This document shows positions 7,659-15,534 of a DNA stretch of 16,394 bases, one piece after another (the first letter of the stretch is position 1; each line of letters starts with the position of its first letter). The notes below the pieces were generated by a model. The model saw nothing but the letters and a program-made list of their open reading frames with translations, ran no database searches and had not been told where the DNA came from. The DNA is from Bacteroidales bacterium. GTDB taxonomy: Bacteria > Bacteroidota > Bacteroidia > Bacteroidales > FEN-979. Where the stretch lies: NCBI GenBank assembly GCA_016926765.1, contig JAFGNY010000182.1:1-16394 (forward strand), given 5' to 3'. The position numbers were made by a program, and so were the translations under genes.

Positions 7659-9001
7659 TGATACAACGGACTTGGATATTTATCAGCTTGATTTCATGGA
7701 TGTTTATGGGAACGGACTCCATGGCACAGGACTCCTTCTCCTTTACCCTGAAGCAAGCCCAGGAATATGCCTACGAGCACAACTACGATTTACAGAATTC
7801 CCGCTACGATATTGAGATTGCCAAAAAACTGGTGAAAGAAAATACGGCAATCGGATTGCCTCAGATCAATGGTTCACTGAGCTATATGGATAATCTTGCC
7901 AGGCAAACGATGATTATTCCGGCTGAATTCATGGGCGGACAGGGGTCTGACATCGCTCTCCAGATCGGATCTCGTTATACCACCACATTGTCAGGACAGA
8001 TCACTCAACTCTTATATAGCGGGCAATATCTTGTAGGACTCCAGACGGCAAAAGCATTCCTGGAAACAGAAAAGCAGAAAGATGTTAAAAACCGGATGGA
8101 TATCAGGGACCTTGTTGCAGAAGCTTATATTTCTTATCTGATTGTGGAGGAGAGTATCTCCATCCTTGACTCCACGTTTAAAACAGTGAGTCAGATGGTA
8201 GACGAAGCCGGAGAGTTTTACCGGACAGGGTTAATGGAAGAGCTGGATGTGGAGCAGATGGAGCTGAATAAAGCCACTCTGGAAGCGAATCTGATAACCA
8301 CCAGAAACCAGAAGATCATCGCGTACAATTATTTAAAATTCTTACTTGGAATCGGTGACAACCAGCAGCTTACCCTGACGGATAGCCTTGATTTTTTTCT
8401 GCGCCAGATCAACCATGATTATTTGTTAAACAGCTCATTTGATTATCATTTCAATATTGATTACAAGCTGCTGAAAAAGCAGGAGTATCTGGTAGTCATG
8501 CAATACAAACTGGCTAAGACAGCCTATCAGCCCACGTTGGCGGCATTTTTGAATGCCAGCACAAATGCTTACAGGGAAAACTGGAATTTTTTTGACACCA
8601 AGGAATCATGGTATGGCGCCGCTGCCTGGGGGCTCTCGCTCAACATTCCCATCTGGAGCAGCGGGAGCCGGAAGTACAATGTAGATCAGGCCCGGCTGGA
8701 AGTGGATAAAATGAAAGTACTGGATGAAAAGGTGAAGAATTCGCTAAAGTTGCAGGTGGAAACGGTACGGAACGATTTTAATAAATCCTACATGGTCTTT
8801 CTGAACAAGAAGCAGAGCTTGCAAACGGCTACCAAGATTTATGAACAAACGGTGATCAAGTATCGCGAAGGAATCGCTTCGAGTACGGATCTGAACCAGA
8901 AATACAATCAATTTCTTATCTCCGAGGCTGAGTACACTCAGGCAATGTTTGATTTACTGAAGTCCAATATCGCCCTCTCAAAACTTCTGGAAAAAGTGTA
9001 A
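7658..9001 (+). CDS. TolC-family outer membrane efflux protein
   Basis: The 447-residue product has a signal peptide ending around DSMA (residue 23) before QDSFSFTLKQAQEYAYEHNY, the usual start of the first OEP repeat. Two long helical repeats follow, with the beta-barrel strands around 85-110 (SRYTTTLSGQITQLLYSG) and 320-335 (AAWGLSLNIPIWSSG), the conserved GQI.QLLYSG / LN.PIWSSG pattern. The end SEAEYTQAMFDLLKSNIALSKLL is typical of the family. It should form the trimeric outer membrane duct for the pump encoded on the opposite strand at 9081-13586. It is co-transcribed with tetR1 and converges on the pump genes. Length is normal for the family. Confidence 0.93.
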   Translation: MIQRTWIFISLISWMFMGTDSMAQDSFSFTLKQAQEYAYEHNYDLQNSRYDIEIAKKLVKENTAIGLPQINGSLSYMDNLARQTMIIPAEFMGGQGSDIALQIGSRYTTTLSGQITQLLYSGQYLVGLQTAKAFLETEKQKDVKNRMDIRDLVAEAYISYLIVEESISILDSTFKTVSQMVDEAGEFYRTGLMEELDVEQMELNKATLEANLITTRNQKIIAYNYLKFLLGIGDNQQLTLTDSLDFFLRQINHDYLLNSSFDYHFNIDYKLLKKQEYLVVMQYKLAKTAYQPTLAAFLNASTNAYRENWNFFDTKESWYGAAAWGLSLNIPIWSSGSRKYNVDQARLEVDKMKVLDEKVKNSLKLQVETVRNDFNKSYMVFLNKKQSLQTATKIYEQTVIKYREGIASSTDLNQKYNQFLISEAEYTQAMFDLLKSNIALSKLLEKV

Positions 9002-9002
9002 C

Positions 9003-9051
9003 GGATGCCGTCACGCCAAGGCGTGATCTCCGCTTCGCTACGAGATGCCGG
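9003..9051. repeat. Inverted and direct repeats between the convergent tolC and RND genes
   Basis: TCACGCC (9011-9017) and GGCGTGA (9020-9026) form a seven-base stem with a two-base spacer. GATGCCG occurs just before it (9004-9010) and again at 9044-9050. ATCTC (9026-9030) can also pair with GAGAT (9042-9046). No T-run follows, so an intrinsic terminator is possible for the convergent transcripts but weak. It may instead be a dispersed repeat element. Confidence 0.4.
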
Positions 9052-9059
9052 ATGCCAGA

Positions 9060-9091
9060 TTTCGCTATTTCGCTATCTCACTATTTCGCTA
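9060..9091. repeat. Four tandem 8-base units at the 3' end of the RND gene
   Basis: Plus-strand units are TTTCGCTA, TTTCGCTA, TCTCACTA and TTTCGCTA. On the minus strand each unit begins with TAG. The RND stop codon (9081-9083, TAG) lies in the third unit, and the last residues (IAK) come from the fourth. Confidence 0.9.
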
Positions 9092-12000
9092 TCTTCTTCA
9101 GGTTTTTCCTTCGCTGAATCCCCAATTTCATCTTGTAATCGATCAGATAAAGGGCAGGCAGAAAGATCAATGTCAGGAAGGTGGCAAAACTTAAACCGAA
9201 GATGATGGTCCACGAAAGTGGCCCCCAGAACATTACGCTGTCGCCACCGAAGTAAATATGCGGATTAAACTCGGTGAACAGGGTGATGAAGTTGATGTTC
9301 ATCCCAACGGCAAGAGGTACCAGCCCCAGCATCGTAGCTGTAGCAGTCAGTACGACAGGAGTTATCCTGACCATCCCAGCCTGTACGATGGCATCCCGGA
9401 TTTTCAGCCCTCTTGCTTTTTGAACATCACAGAATTCAATAATCAGGATTCCGTTTCTGACCACGATACCTCCCAGGGCAACAATACCCAAACCGGTCAT
9501 CGTGATGATAATCGGCATCTTGAAGATAATGATGCCAAGCAAAACGCCGATGATGCTAAAGAGGACTTCCGAAAGGATGATCAATGATTTACTGAGGGAT
9601 TTGAATTGGGTTATCAGGATGAAAAAGATCATTCCCAGTGCGATCATCATCGCTTTCATCAGAAAGGCCATGGTTTCGGCCTGATCTTCCCTTTCGCCGG
9701 TCAGAGAGATCTCGATGCCCTTCGGCATGTTGAACCCTGGAAGGGCACTGCTGATAGCCGAAACCACTTCATTGGCCGTGTATCCGGAAAGCACTTCTGA
9801 ACTTAAAGTGATGACCCGTTTCAGGTTTTTTCGTTTAATTCCTCCATAGGTATTTTTATAGTCAATTGTGGCTACAGAAGACATCGGGATTTGCCTGAGT
9901 TTGCCGGAAGTCATATCCCGGTAAGTGATCTTGGCATTGATGACCTTGTTGATATTGTTTCTCTGGTTGGGAGCATACCTTAACTGAATCGGGTACTCAT
10001 CTTCGTCTTCCTTGTATTTTGAAACTTCCCATCCATAGATAGCAGTACGTAATTCGTTGCCGATCTGCCCCATCGAGATCCCCTGACGGTTTGCACGTTC
10101 CCGGTCAATATCAATAATAATTTCGGGTTTATCGTTTTGAAAATCGGATTTGAGCTGCTCAATACCGGGGATTTCCAGAGAATCAAGATAACTCTGGAAA
10201 GCATCGGCAGTAATGATCAGTTCAGCCAGATTCTCACCTGATATTTCAATATTGATGGGCTTCCCTGTGGGTGGACCCATCTTGTTCTTCTCAACGGAGA
10301 CCTGAACACCCGGGATATCTTTCACATTTTCCCGCAACTCGTCCAGGTAGATCGTTGTAGAGTTCCCTGTACGATCTTTTCGCTCCACAAAATTCACCGT
10401 CACCTTCCCTTTGTTGGAGGAGATGCTCTGGTCAAAAAAACCGGCGCCTGCTCCAAAGCCGACATTGGTAATAACCGATTCAACATCCCGGTTTCCCTCA
10501 CCCAGAATGCTGTTGATCTTGCTCTCCACCAACCGCGTAACAGAATCGGTGACCAGTTGATCAGCCCCCTCAGGTAAGGTGATATAAGCCATGATACTGT
10601 TCGGTTCATTATTGGGAAAGAAAAGGACGGGAGGTTTAAAAACCATGGTCAGGACAAGCGTGATCAAAAAGACCCCGATCACTGAATACAGCAGGTAAAA
10701 TGCCCGCTTCCCGCGGAGGAAAAACATCAGGGTACGTCGATAAAAATTCATGATCCAGGGAAGGATCACATTCTGAAATTTATTGATGGCATGTTTCAGG
10801 AATATCCGGTAAAGCGCATTCAGCAGGATGGCTATAACAAGCAGATTACCGATCCAGTAAATGCCTCCGATGTAAAAGATCCCTGCAGGAACCAGCATGA
10901 TGACGGTAGAGAGAAGGAGTTTTTTCCAGTTTGTTCTATGCTCTTGATGGTCATATTCATGCTTCATGAAGGTGACCGCAAAGACCGGGTTGATAATGTA
11001 TGCCACAAACAGGGAGGCAAAAAGCGTGAGGATTAGGGTGACCGGGAGGAAATGCATGAATTTTCCGACAACTCCTGGCCAGAAGGCTAACGGGAAGAAG
11101 GGAGCCAGGGTGGTGAGTGTTCCCGAAAGGATCGGAACAAACACTTCTCCAGCAGCATATTTTGACGCTTTGACGATATCGGTTTCATACCGGTGAGTCC
11201 TGTGAATATTTTCGATGACAACAATGGCGTCATCCACAATGATCCCCAGGGCAAAGATGAATCCGAACATGACGATCATATTCATGGTGAAGCCCAGTCC
11301 GGGAAACACCATGTAAGCGATAAAGATGGACAGCGGAACCGACAGCGCAACAAAGAAAGCATTGTTGAGCCCCATAAAGAACATCAGCACCAGGGTGACA
11401 AGAATAAAACCGATGATGATCGTGTTGTTCAGCTCTTCCAGGGTACTCCGGGTAAACCTCGACTGGTCGCCCGTGATGGCGATATCCAGGTCGGGAGGGA
11501 AAGAGGTCTGTTTCAGATCAGTGAGAATGATTTTGATATTATCTGAAGCTTTCAGCAGGTTCAACCCGCTCTTTTTGATCACATTGAGGGTGATCACGTT
11601 TTTCCCGTCAAAGCGGGCAAAGCTCTCCTGCTCCTTGAAGGAATCTTTTACATCGGCAATATCTTTGATGTAGATCGTTGCACCGCTTGCCGACTTCAGC
11701 ATGATATTTCCGATCTCTTCAGGGTTGGTAAACTGTCCGCTGACCCTGATGGTTCTCTTGGCGCCATAAGTAGAGATCGTACCGGCAGAAACGGTGACAT
11801 TCTCGCTGGAGATCGCCCGTTGAAGGTCGGAGAACGAGACACTTGCCGCCTGCATTTTGTACATATCCACATCTACCTGGATCTCCCGTTCAAGAGCTCC
11901 AACAATATCTACACGTGTAACCTGAGGCAGCGCTTCTATTTGATCCTGTGCCTCTTCGGCATATTTCTTCAGACGTTGCAGATCGTAGTCGCCCGACAGG

Positions 12001-12464
12001 TTGATATTCATGATCGGGATTTCCGCGATGTCAAATTCCTGGATATTGGGATCACTCGGCAGATTGTTCGGCAACTTTGATTTTGCTTTATCCACGGCAT
12101 CCCGAACACGTTGCTTGGCCTCTGTCACCTCCAGTCCGGGATTGAACTCAATGACGATCATGGAGAAGTCCTGCACCGAGTTGCTGGTGATGGTCTTCAC
12201 ATCGGCAAGCGACTTGGCTTCCTTTTCAATAGGGCGGGTCACCAGGTTCTCAATGTCTTCGGGAGAGGTTCCGGGATAAGGCGTATTGACGATAATTGTC
12301 GGAATGATGATTTCAGGGAATTGCTCTTTCGGAATGCTGAAATAGGACATCAGGCCAAGCGCGGTGATGATCACTGTCAGAACATAAACGCTTGCCTGGT
12401 TATCAATCGCCCAGCTCGTTGCAAAAAACTCCCTGAGCGTATGTTTTTCTTTCGTTGATTTCAT
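9081..12464 (-). CDS. RND-family (AcrB/HAE1-like) inner membrane efflux pump
   Basis: The 1127-residue product has the RND plan: first membrane helix at about 24-43, periplasmic loop with YPGTSPEDIE, helices 2-6 at about 345-500, second periplasmic loop about 610-930, last helices to 1109. The proton-relay Asp pair is present (Asp411-Asp412 in GIIVDDAIVVIENIHR). The helix-10 position that is Lys in AcrB appears to be Arg1003 (GIVVRNGILIIEF). Usual length is about 1030-1050; part of the excess is a hydrophobic hairpin at about 516-555, between helices 6 and 7, that looks like two extra membrane spans. It should expel drugs, bile-like amphiphiles or other small molecules using the proton gradient, with the HlyD partner nine bases upstream and the TolC on the other strand. 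Its stop codon is inside an 8-base repeat. Confidence 0.94.
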   Translation of the reverse strand: MKSTKEKHTLREFFATSWAIDNQASVYVLTVIITALGLMSYFSIPKEQFPEIIIPTIIVNTPYPGTSPEDIENLVTRPIEKEAKSLADVKTITSNSVQDFSMIVIEFNPGLEVTEAKQRVRDAVDKAKSKLPNNLPSDPNIQEFDIAEIPIMNINLSGDYDLQRLKKYAEEAQDQIEALPQVTRVDIVGALEREIQVDVDMYKMQAASVSFSDLQRAISSENVTVSAGTISTYGAKRTIRVSGQFTNPEEIGNIMLKSASGATIYIKDIADVKDSFKEQESFARFDGKNVITLNVIKKSGLNLLKASDNIKIILTDLKQTSFPPDLDIAITGDQSRFTRSTLEELNNTIIIGFILVTLVLMFFMGLNNAFFVALSVPLSIFIAYMVFPGLGFTMNMIVMFGFIFALGIIVDDAIVVIENIHRTHRYETDIVKASKYAAGEVFVPILSGTLTTLAPFFPLAFWPGVVGKFMHFLPVTLILTLFASLFVAYIINPVFAVTFMKHEYDHQEHRTNWKKLLLSTVIMLVPAGIFYIGGIYWIGNLLVIAILLNALYRIFLKHAINKFQNVILPWIMNFYRRTLMFFLRGKRAFYLLYSVIGVFLITLVLTMVFKPPVLFFPNNEPNSIMAYITLPEGADQLVTDSVTRLVESKINSILGEGNRDVESVITNVGFGAGAGFFDQSISSNKGKVTVNFVERKDRTGNSTTIYLDELRENVKDIPGVQVSVEKNKMGPPTGKPINIEISGENLAELIITADAFQSYLDSLEIPGIEQLKSDFQNDKPEIIIDIDRERANRQGISMGQIGNELRTAIYGWEVSKYKEDEDEYPIQLRYAPNQRNNINKVINAKITYRDMTSGKLRQIPMSSVATIDYKNTYGGIKRKNLKRVITLSSEVLSGYTANEVVSAISSALPGFNMPKGIEISLTGEREDQAETMAFLMKAMMIALGMIFFILITQFKSLSKSLIILSEVLFSIIGVLLGIIIFKMPIIITMTGLGIVALGGIVVRNGILIIEFCDVQKARGLKIRDAIVQAGMVRITPVVLTATATMLGLVPLAVGMNINFITLFTEFNPHIYFGGDSVMFWGPLSWTIIFGLSFATFLTLIFLPALYLIDYKMKLGIQRRKNLKKIAK

Positions 12465-12473
12465 GCGGCGCGT

Positions 12474-13586
12474 CTATTTCAGGTAGTCAATATCCTGCCC
12501 ATCGTAGAGGTCTTTGTATCCGGCCGTTATGATCACATCGCCCTCCCCGAGGCCGTTTACAATTTCGGTCAGTCCGTTGTAGGTTATCCCCGCCTCGACA
12601 GTCTTTTTCCTGGCAACCTTTTTCCCGTTTTCTTCCGAAACAACAAACACATACTGCCCTTCATCACGCGACAGCTGGATATAATTTTGCGGGATCGAGA
12701 CAGCGGATGGATTTGAATAATCTTTAATCCGCAGAACTGCGATCATATTGGCTCGGAAAACAAAATGGTTTGAAGGAAGTTCAACCTCCACAACAAAGGT
12801 ACGGTTGACGGGATCGATGTACTTGGATGAAAAGCTGACCCGTTGACCAAACTCCTTATCCAGGTCGGGGAGAAAGACCTGAACCTGATCACCGGTCTGG
12901 ATCTTTCCGGTATAAGCTTCACCCACATCAGCTACCGCTTTGGCCTTGGAGAAATTGATGACCCGGAAGGCTTGAAATCCCGGTGATGCCATCTGTCCTA
13001 CTTTAATGGGGATCTCTTCAATGGTTCCGTCAATCGGGGAGACAATTTTCGACATCTTGATCTGGTCCTTGATCGTAGCAATCTTGTTTTCAAGAGATTC
13101 TTTGTTGTTTTTTGCAGTCAGGTATTGTACTTCAGATCCGATCTTTTGATCCCACAAAGCTTTCTGTTTGCTGTAAAGTTCTGTGGCAAAATCAAGCTGG
13201 CTTTCCAGTTCATAAAGCGTTTGATTCAACACCTCGGAATCCAGCTCGGCAAGTACTTCTCCTTTGGTGACATAATCCCCTTCATTGACCAGGATACGGT
13301 TTACAATTCCCGGGGTTCTGGGGCTGACGCCAATATTTTCGTTCCCGTCGATACGCCCCTGTACCTCGATGTAATGGCTGAAAGGTTGCTCATGAAGGGT
13401 GTCAATCCTGACCGTCATCAAATTATTTTTACCATCGGGATAGATCTCCTTTTCGAGATTCATGATTTCAATCGACAACTGGTCCCGTTCTTTCTTAAGC
13501 TGTTCCAGTTTTGCCTCTTTATCTTGAGATCCACCGCAGGAAGCCAGTAGGAAAAGGATGCCCGGGAATAGAAGTAGTTTTCTCAT
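12474..13586 (-). CDS. RND efflux periplasmic adaptor (HlyD/MFP family) lipoprotein
   Basis: The 370-residue product begins with a lipoprotein signal (MRKLLLFPGILFLLASC, lipobox LASC, Cys17) and a short charged coiled coil at about 22-49. The split lipoyl domain flanks a helical hairpin: VSPRTPGIVNRILVNEGDYV (88-106) and SKIVSPIDGTIEEIPIKVGQ (179-198), with the hairpin at about 117-178. A beta-barrel and a membrane-proximal domain (VEAGITYNGLTEIVNGLGEGDVII) complete the family plan. It should bridge the RND pump and TolC. The pump gene starts nine bases after its stop, so the two form one operon, controlled by the promoter at 13607 that is divergent from tetR2. Confidence 0.93.
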   Translation of the reverse strand: MRKLLLFPGILFLLASCGGSQDKEAKLEQLKKERDQLSIEIMNLEKEIYPDGKNNLMTVRIDTLHEQPFSHYIEVQGRIDGNENIGVSPRTPGIVNRILVNEGDYVTKGEVLAELDSEVLNQTLYELESQLDFATELYSKQKALWDQKIGSEVQYLTAKNNKESLENKIATIKDQIKMSKIVSPIDGTIEEIPIKVGQMASPGFQAFRVINFSKAKAVADVGEAYTGKIQTGDQVQVFLPDLDKEFGQRVSFSSKYIDPVNRTFVVEVELPSNHFVFRANMIAVLRIKDYSNPSAVSIPQNYIQLSRDEGQYVFVVSEENGKKVARKKTVEAGITYNGLTEIVNGLGEGDVIITAGYKDLYDGQDIDYLK

Positions 13587-13606
13587 CGTTTACTGATTAA
13601 AGCAGG

Positions 13607-13614
13607 CAAAGATA
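13607..13614 (-). promoter_or_regulatory. -7 element of the hlyD-rnd promoter
   Basis: The minus strand reads TATCTTTG, an exact TAnnTTTG match, 20 bases before the hlyD ATG. A -33 element is not clear; a T-run about 17 bases upstream lies within the inverted repeat at 13629-13649, so binding there could block the promoter. Confidence 0.55.
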
Positions 13615-13628
13615 CGGCAAAAAACAAG

Positions 13629-13649
13629 TGTAAAAAAACTTTTTCTACA
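13629..13649. promoter_or_regulatory. Candidate TetR operator: 21-base inverted repeat between hlyD and tetR2
   Basis: The arms are TGTAAAAAAA and TTTTTCTACA around a central C, with one mismatched pair out of ten. It lies between the -7 elements of the two divergent genes, overlapping the hlyD -33 zone and just upstream of the tetR2 -33. A related sequence, AAACTTTTTACACA, stands before tetR1 (6946-6959). Much of it is A/T runs, so chance cannot be excluded. Confidence 0.42.
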
Positions 13650-13656
13650 AAAATAG

Positions 13657-13686
13657 TTTCCCTTGTTTCTTTTTATACTAATTTTG
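13657..13686 (+). promoter_or_regulatory. Bacteroidota-type promoter for tetR2, directly before the ATG
   Basis: TAATTTTG (13679-13686) matches the -7 consensus, with TTTC 18 bases upstream (13657-13660). Only four bases separate it from the ATG at 13691, so the transcript is probably leaderless. Confidence 0.6.
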
Positions 13687-13690
13687 TTTT

Positions 13691-14305
13691 ATGGAAAACA
13701 AAGTGCAACAGATCATCCCACGGGTTTTCAAGCTTTACCAGCGTTACGGGATTAAAAGTGTGACCATGGATGATGTTGCCCAGCACCTGGGAATTTCCAA
13801 GAAAACCCTCTATGAATTTTTCAGGGACAAGGAGGATCTGGTAAAACAGGTATTTCTTTGGGATTTTAACGTGAAGTTCGATTTCTTTCTTCAGATTGAG
13901 GAGAAGAACCTCAATGCCATTGAAGAGCTTTTTGAAGTCTACCAGCTGATCAAAGAGATTTTCAGAGAGTACAACCCGTCGGTTGAATACGATATCAGGA
14001 AATATTATCCATCACTGTTTTCCCAGTTTAAGGAGATCAAGCGAAAACGGTTTTATGAACTTTCAGTGAAGAACCTGAATAAAGGGATCCACGAGGGATT
14101 ATACCGAAGTAACCTGAATAGTTCTGTGCTGGCACGATTGCATGTTTTCAGAGTGGAAAATATCCTGGAGAGCGAACTTTTCAGCGTGGAAGAGCTGACC
14201 TCCATCCCCGTTTTCCACGAGATTTTTGTCTATCACCTGAGGGGTATTCTCAGCGAAGAAGGAAAAAAAATCCTGGAGATAAATCACGAAAAATTTTCCC
14301 GCTAA
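13691..14305 (+). CDS. TetR/AcrR-family regulator, divergent from hlyD-rnd
   Basis: The 204-residue product has the TetR helix-turn-helix at about 19-50 (GIKSVTMDDVAQHLGISKKT, then LYEFFRDKEDL) and a helical C-terminal domain. It is a paralogue of the regulator at 7032, with shared blocks along the whole length (DIRKYYPSLF against DMKKYYPEIY, NLNKGIHEGLYR against NIKKGIRDGMYR). It is divergent from hlyD with 104 bases between the start codons, the usual setting for a local repressor of an efflux operon. The ligand is unknown. The ATG at 13691 is the first codon after the promoter. Confidence 0.88.
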   Translation: MENKVQQIIPRVFKLYQRYGIKSVTMDDVAQHLGISKKTLYEFFRDKEDLVKQVFLWDFNVKFDFFLQIEEKNLNAIEELFEVYQLIKEIFREYNPSVEYDIRKYYPSLFSQFKEIKRKRFYELSVKNLNKGIHEGLYRSNLNSSVLARLHVFRVENILESELFSVEELTSIPVFHEIFVYHLRGILSEEGKKILEINHEKFSR

Positions 14306-14373
14306 CGATTGGGTCTGTTTTCTCCCATCCAACCTTTTTCATCTTATTTTAGTCTGATTAGTAAACAAGTTCT

Positions 14374-14381
14374 TATATTTA
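14374..14381 (+). promoter_or_regulatory. Possible -7 element for the ECF sigma gene
   Basis: TATATTTA differs from TAnnTTTG in the last base only and lies 23 bases before the proposed GTG start. No convincing -33 element is visible. ECF genes are often self-activated through a different promoter type, so this is tentative. Confidence 0.3.
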
Positions 14382-14404
14382 CCAGATCAACGTTTCGCCA
14401 GGAG

Positions 14405-14953
14405 GTGGATACAGAAAAGGATCTCATCGCTCGCTGTCTGCAAAAGGATTCTGCAGCCCAAAAAGAGTTGTATGACCGTTATGCAGCCCGGATGTATGGG
14501 GTCTGCCGGCGTTTTGCCGGACAGAACCTGGAGGCAGATGATATTTTTCAGGAGGGATTCGTGCGGGTTTTTCTTAAACTGAAACAATTTCGGTTTCAGG
14601 GGCCTCTGGAAGCCTGGCTTCGGCAGATCTTTATCAATACGGCGATCACACTGGCAAAAAAAGAGATGAAGGCAAGCAACCGGGAACCGCTGAGAGAAGA
14701 TCTTCTGGTAGAGAGCGATGCGTTGGACGGACTGGAGAAACTGAGCCTCGAAGAGGTATTACAGTTGATCCATGAATTGCCTGCCGGCTACCGGACTGTT
14801 TTCAACCTTTTTGTGATTGAAGGATATTCGCACAAAGAGATCGGAAAAAAGCTGGGAATTTCTGAAAACACATCGAAATCACAGCTTTTTGGAGCAAAAC
14901 GATGTCTCAGGCTAAAATTAACCGAATACAGAAATAGCAATGGAAGAGAATGA
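14405..14953 (+). CDS. ECF-type RNA polymerase sigma factor
   Basis: The open frame extends back to an ATG at 14309, but family similarity starts only at TEKDLIARCLQKDSAAQKEL. The GTG at 14405 gives a 182-residue protein of normal ECF length, so I chose it; the GGAGG overlapping this GTG makes the exact start uncertain. Sigma region 2 is at about 20-95 (DIFQEGFVRVFLKLKQF, LEAWLRQIFINTAI). Region 4 is at about 125-175 (ELPAGYRTVFNLFVIEGYSH, then KEIGKKLGISENTSKSQLF). It should direct transcription of a small regulon when released by the membrane protein encoded just downstream, whose start overlaps its end by 14 bases. Confidence 0.9.
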   Translation: MDTEKDLIARCLQKDSAAQKELYDRYAARMYGVCRRFAGQNLEADDIFQEGFVRVFLKLKQFRFQGPLEAWLRQIFINTAITLAKKEMKASNREPLREDLLVESDALDGLEKLSLEEVLQLIHELPAGYRTVFNLFVIEGYSHKEIGKKLGISENTSKSQLFGAKRCLRLKLTEYRNSNGRE

Positions 14954-15518
14954 TCATAATGCGCTTCGGCATCTAAAGGAACTTTTCCGCGATTTCGAAA
15001 CGGAGCCTCCGCTGCAAAACTGGGACTCCATCCGGGCCAGGGTACAGGGAGAAAAGCCGGTAACCTCATCCTTAAGGAATAGATATCATCTGGTTGGATG
15101 GTTTCAACCCGCCAGCCGGCTCTATCCGGTTGTGGCATTTGTGGGACTTTTCCTGATCGTCTTGTTCGTATGGCTGGCTGTCAAACCCTCCCACCAGATT
15201 AAGGGACAGGCGTTTGTAGACCAGGCTGAATTAACGAAAGGAACTGCCTATCTCTTCAGGGTTCACGACAAACAGGCTCCTTTTGATTCGGTTGGATTTT
15301 TCAGGAAAATGGAGCTGGATTCAAAGGGCCATTTTCTTTTTAATGACATCCCGGCGGGATCCTACCTGCTGAGAATCTTTGTTCATCCTGATTCTCCTTA
15401 CTTTTTTCACTACCTCCATGGGTACTACGGAGATCAGGTTCATTGGGATCATGCACGGCTTGTCTCCACCGATCACCCGCAGAATGCCTATGATGTTAGA
15501 ATCCCAAAGATGAAATGA
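14940..15518 (+). CDS. Putative membrane anti-sigma factor with C-terminal beta-sandwich module
   Basis: The 192-residue product has a cytoplasmic N-terminus with LFRDFETEPPLQNWDSIRARV (15-35), the pattern seen at the start of many Bacteroidota anti-sigma-like proteins. One membrane helix follows at about 61-80. The external part (about 86-190) starts IKGQAFVDQAELTKGTAYLF and has NDIPAGSYLLRIFVHPDS and a YYGDQVHWDHA segment, resembling carboxypeptidase-regulatory/prealbumin-like modules of Bacteroidota surface proteins that contain a (T)YYGD motif. It overlaps the sigma gene by 14 bases, so coupled expression and sigma binding are likely. No FecR or zinc anti-sigma motif is visible. The anti-sigma role is inferred from position and N-terminal pattern. 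Confidence 0.68.
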   Translation: MEENDHNALRHLKELFRDFETEPPLQNWDSIRARVQGEKPVTSSLRNRYHLVGWFQPASRLYPVVAFVGLFLIVLFVWLAVKPSHQIKGQAFVDQAELTKGTAYLFRVHDKQAPFDSVGFFRKMELDSKGHFLFNDIPAGSYLLRIFVHPDSPYFFHYLHGYYGDQVHWDHARLVSTDHPQNAYDVRIPKMK

Positions 15519-15534
15519 CAATGCGGCCTGTCAT
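15515..15534. terminator. Possible two-way hairpin between convergent genes
   Basis: ATGACA (15515-15520) and TGTCAT (15529-15534) form a six-base stem with an eight-base loop. The stop codon of the anti-sigma gene lies in one arm and the queD stop in the other. There is no strong T-run on either side, so termination is uncertain. Confidence 0.25.

Noticed and set aside
11193..11546. Plus-strand open frames within the RND gene, rich in Asp, His and Lys
   Set aside because: They are antisense shadows of membrane-protein coding sequence and lack any promoter or family pattern.
14309..14404. N-terminal extension of the ECF sigma factor from the ATG at 14309
   Set aside because: The added 32 residues resemble no sigma factor, and the ATG is only three bases after the tetR2 stop; the GTG at 14405 gives a normal-length protein.
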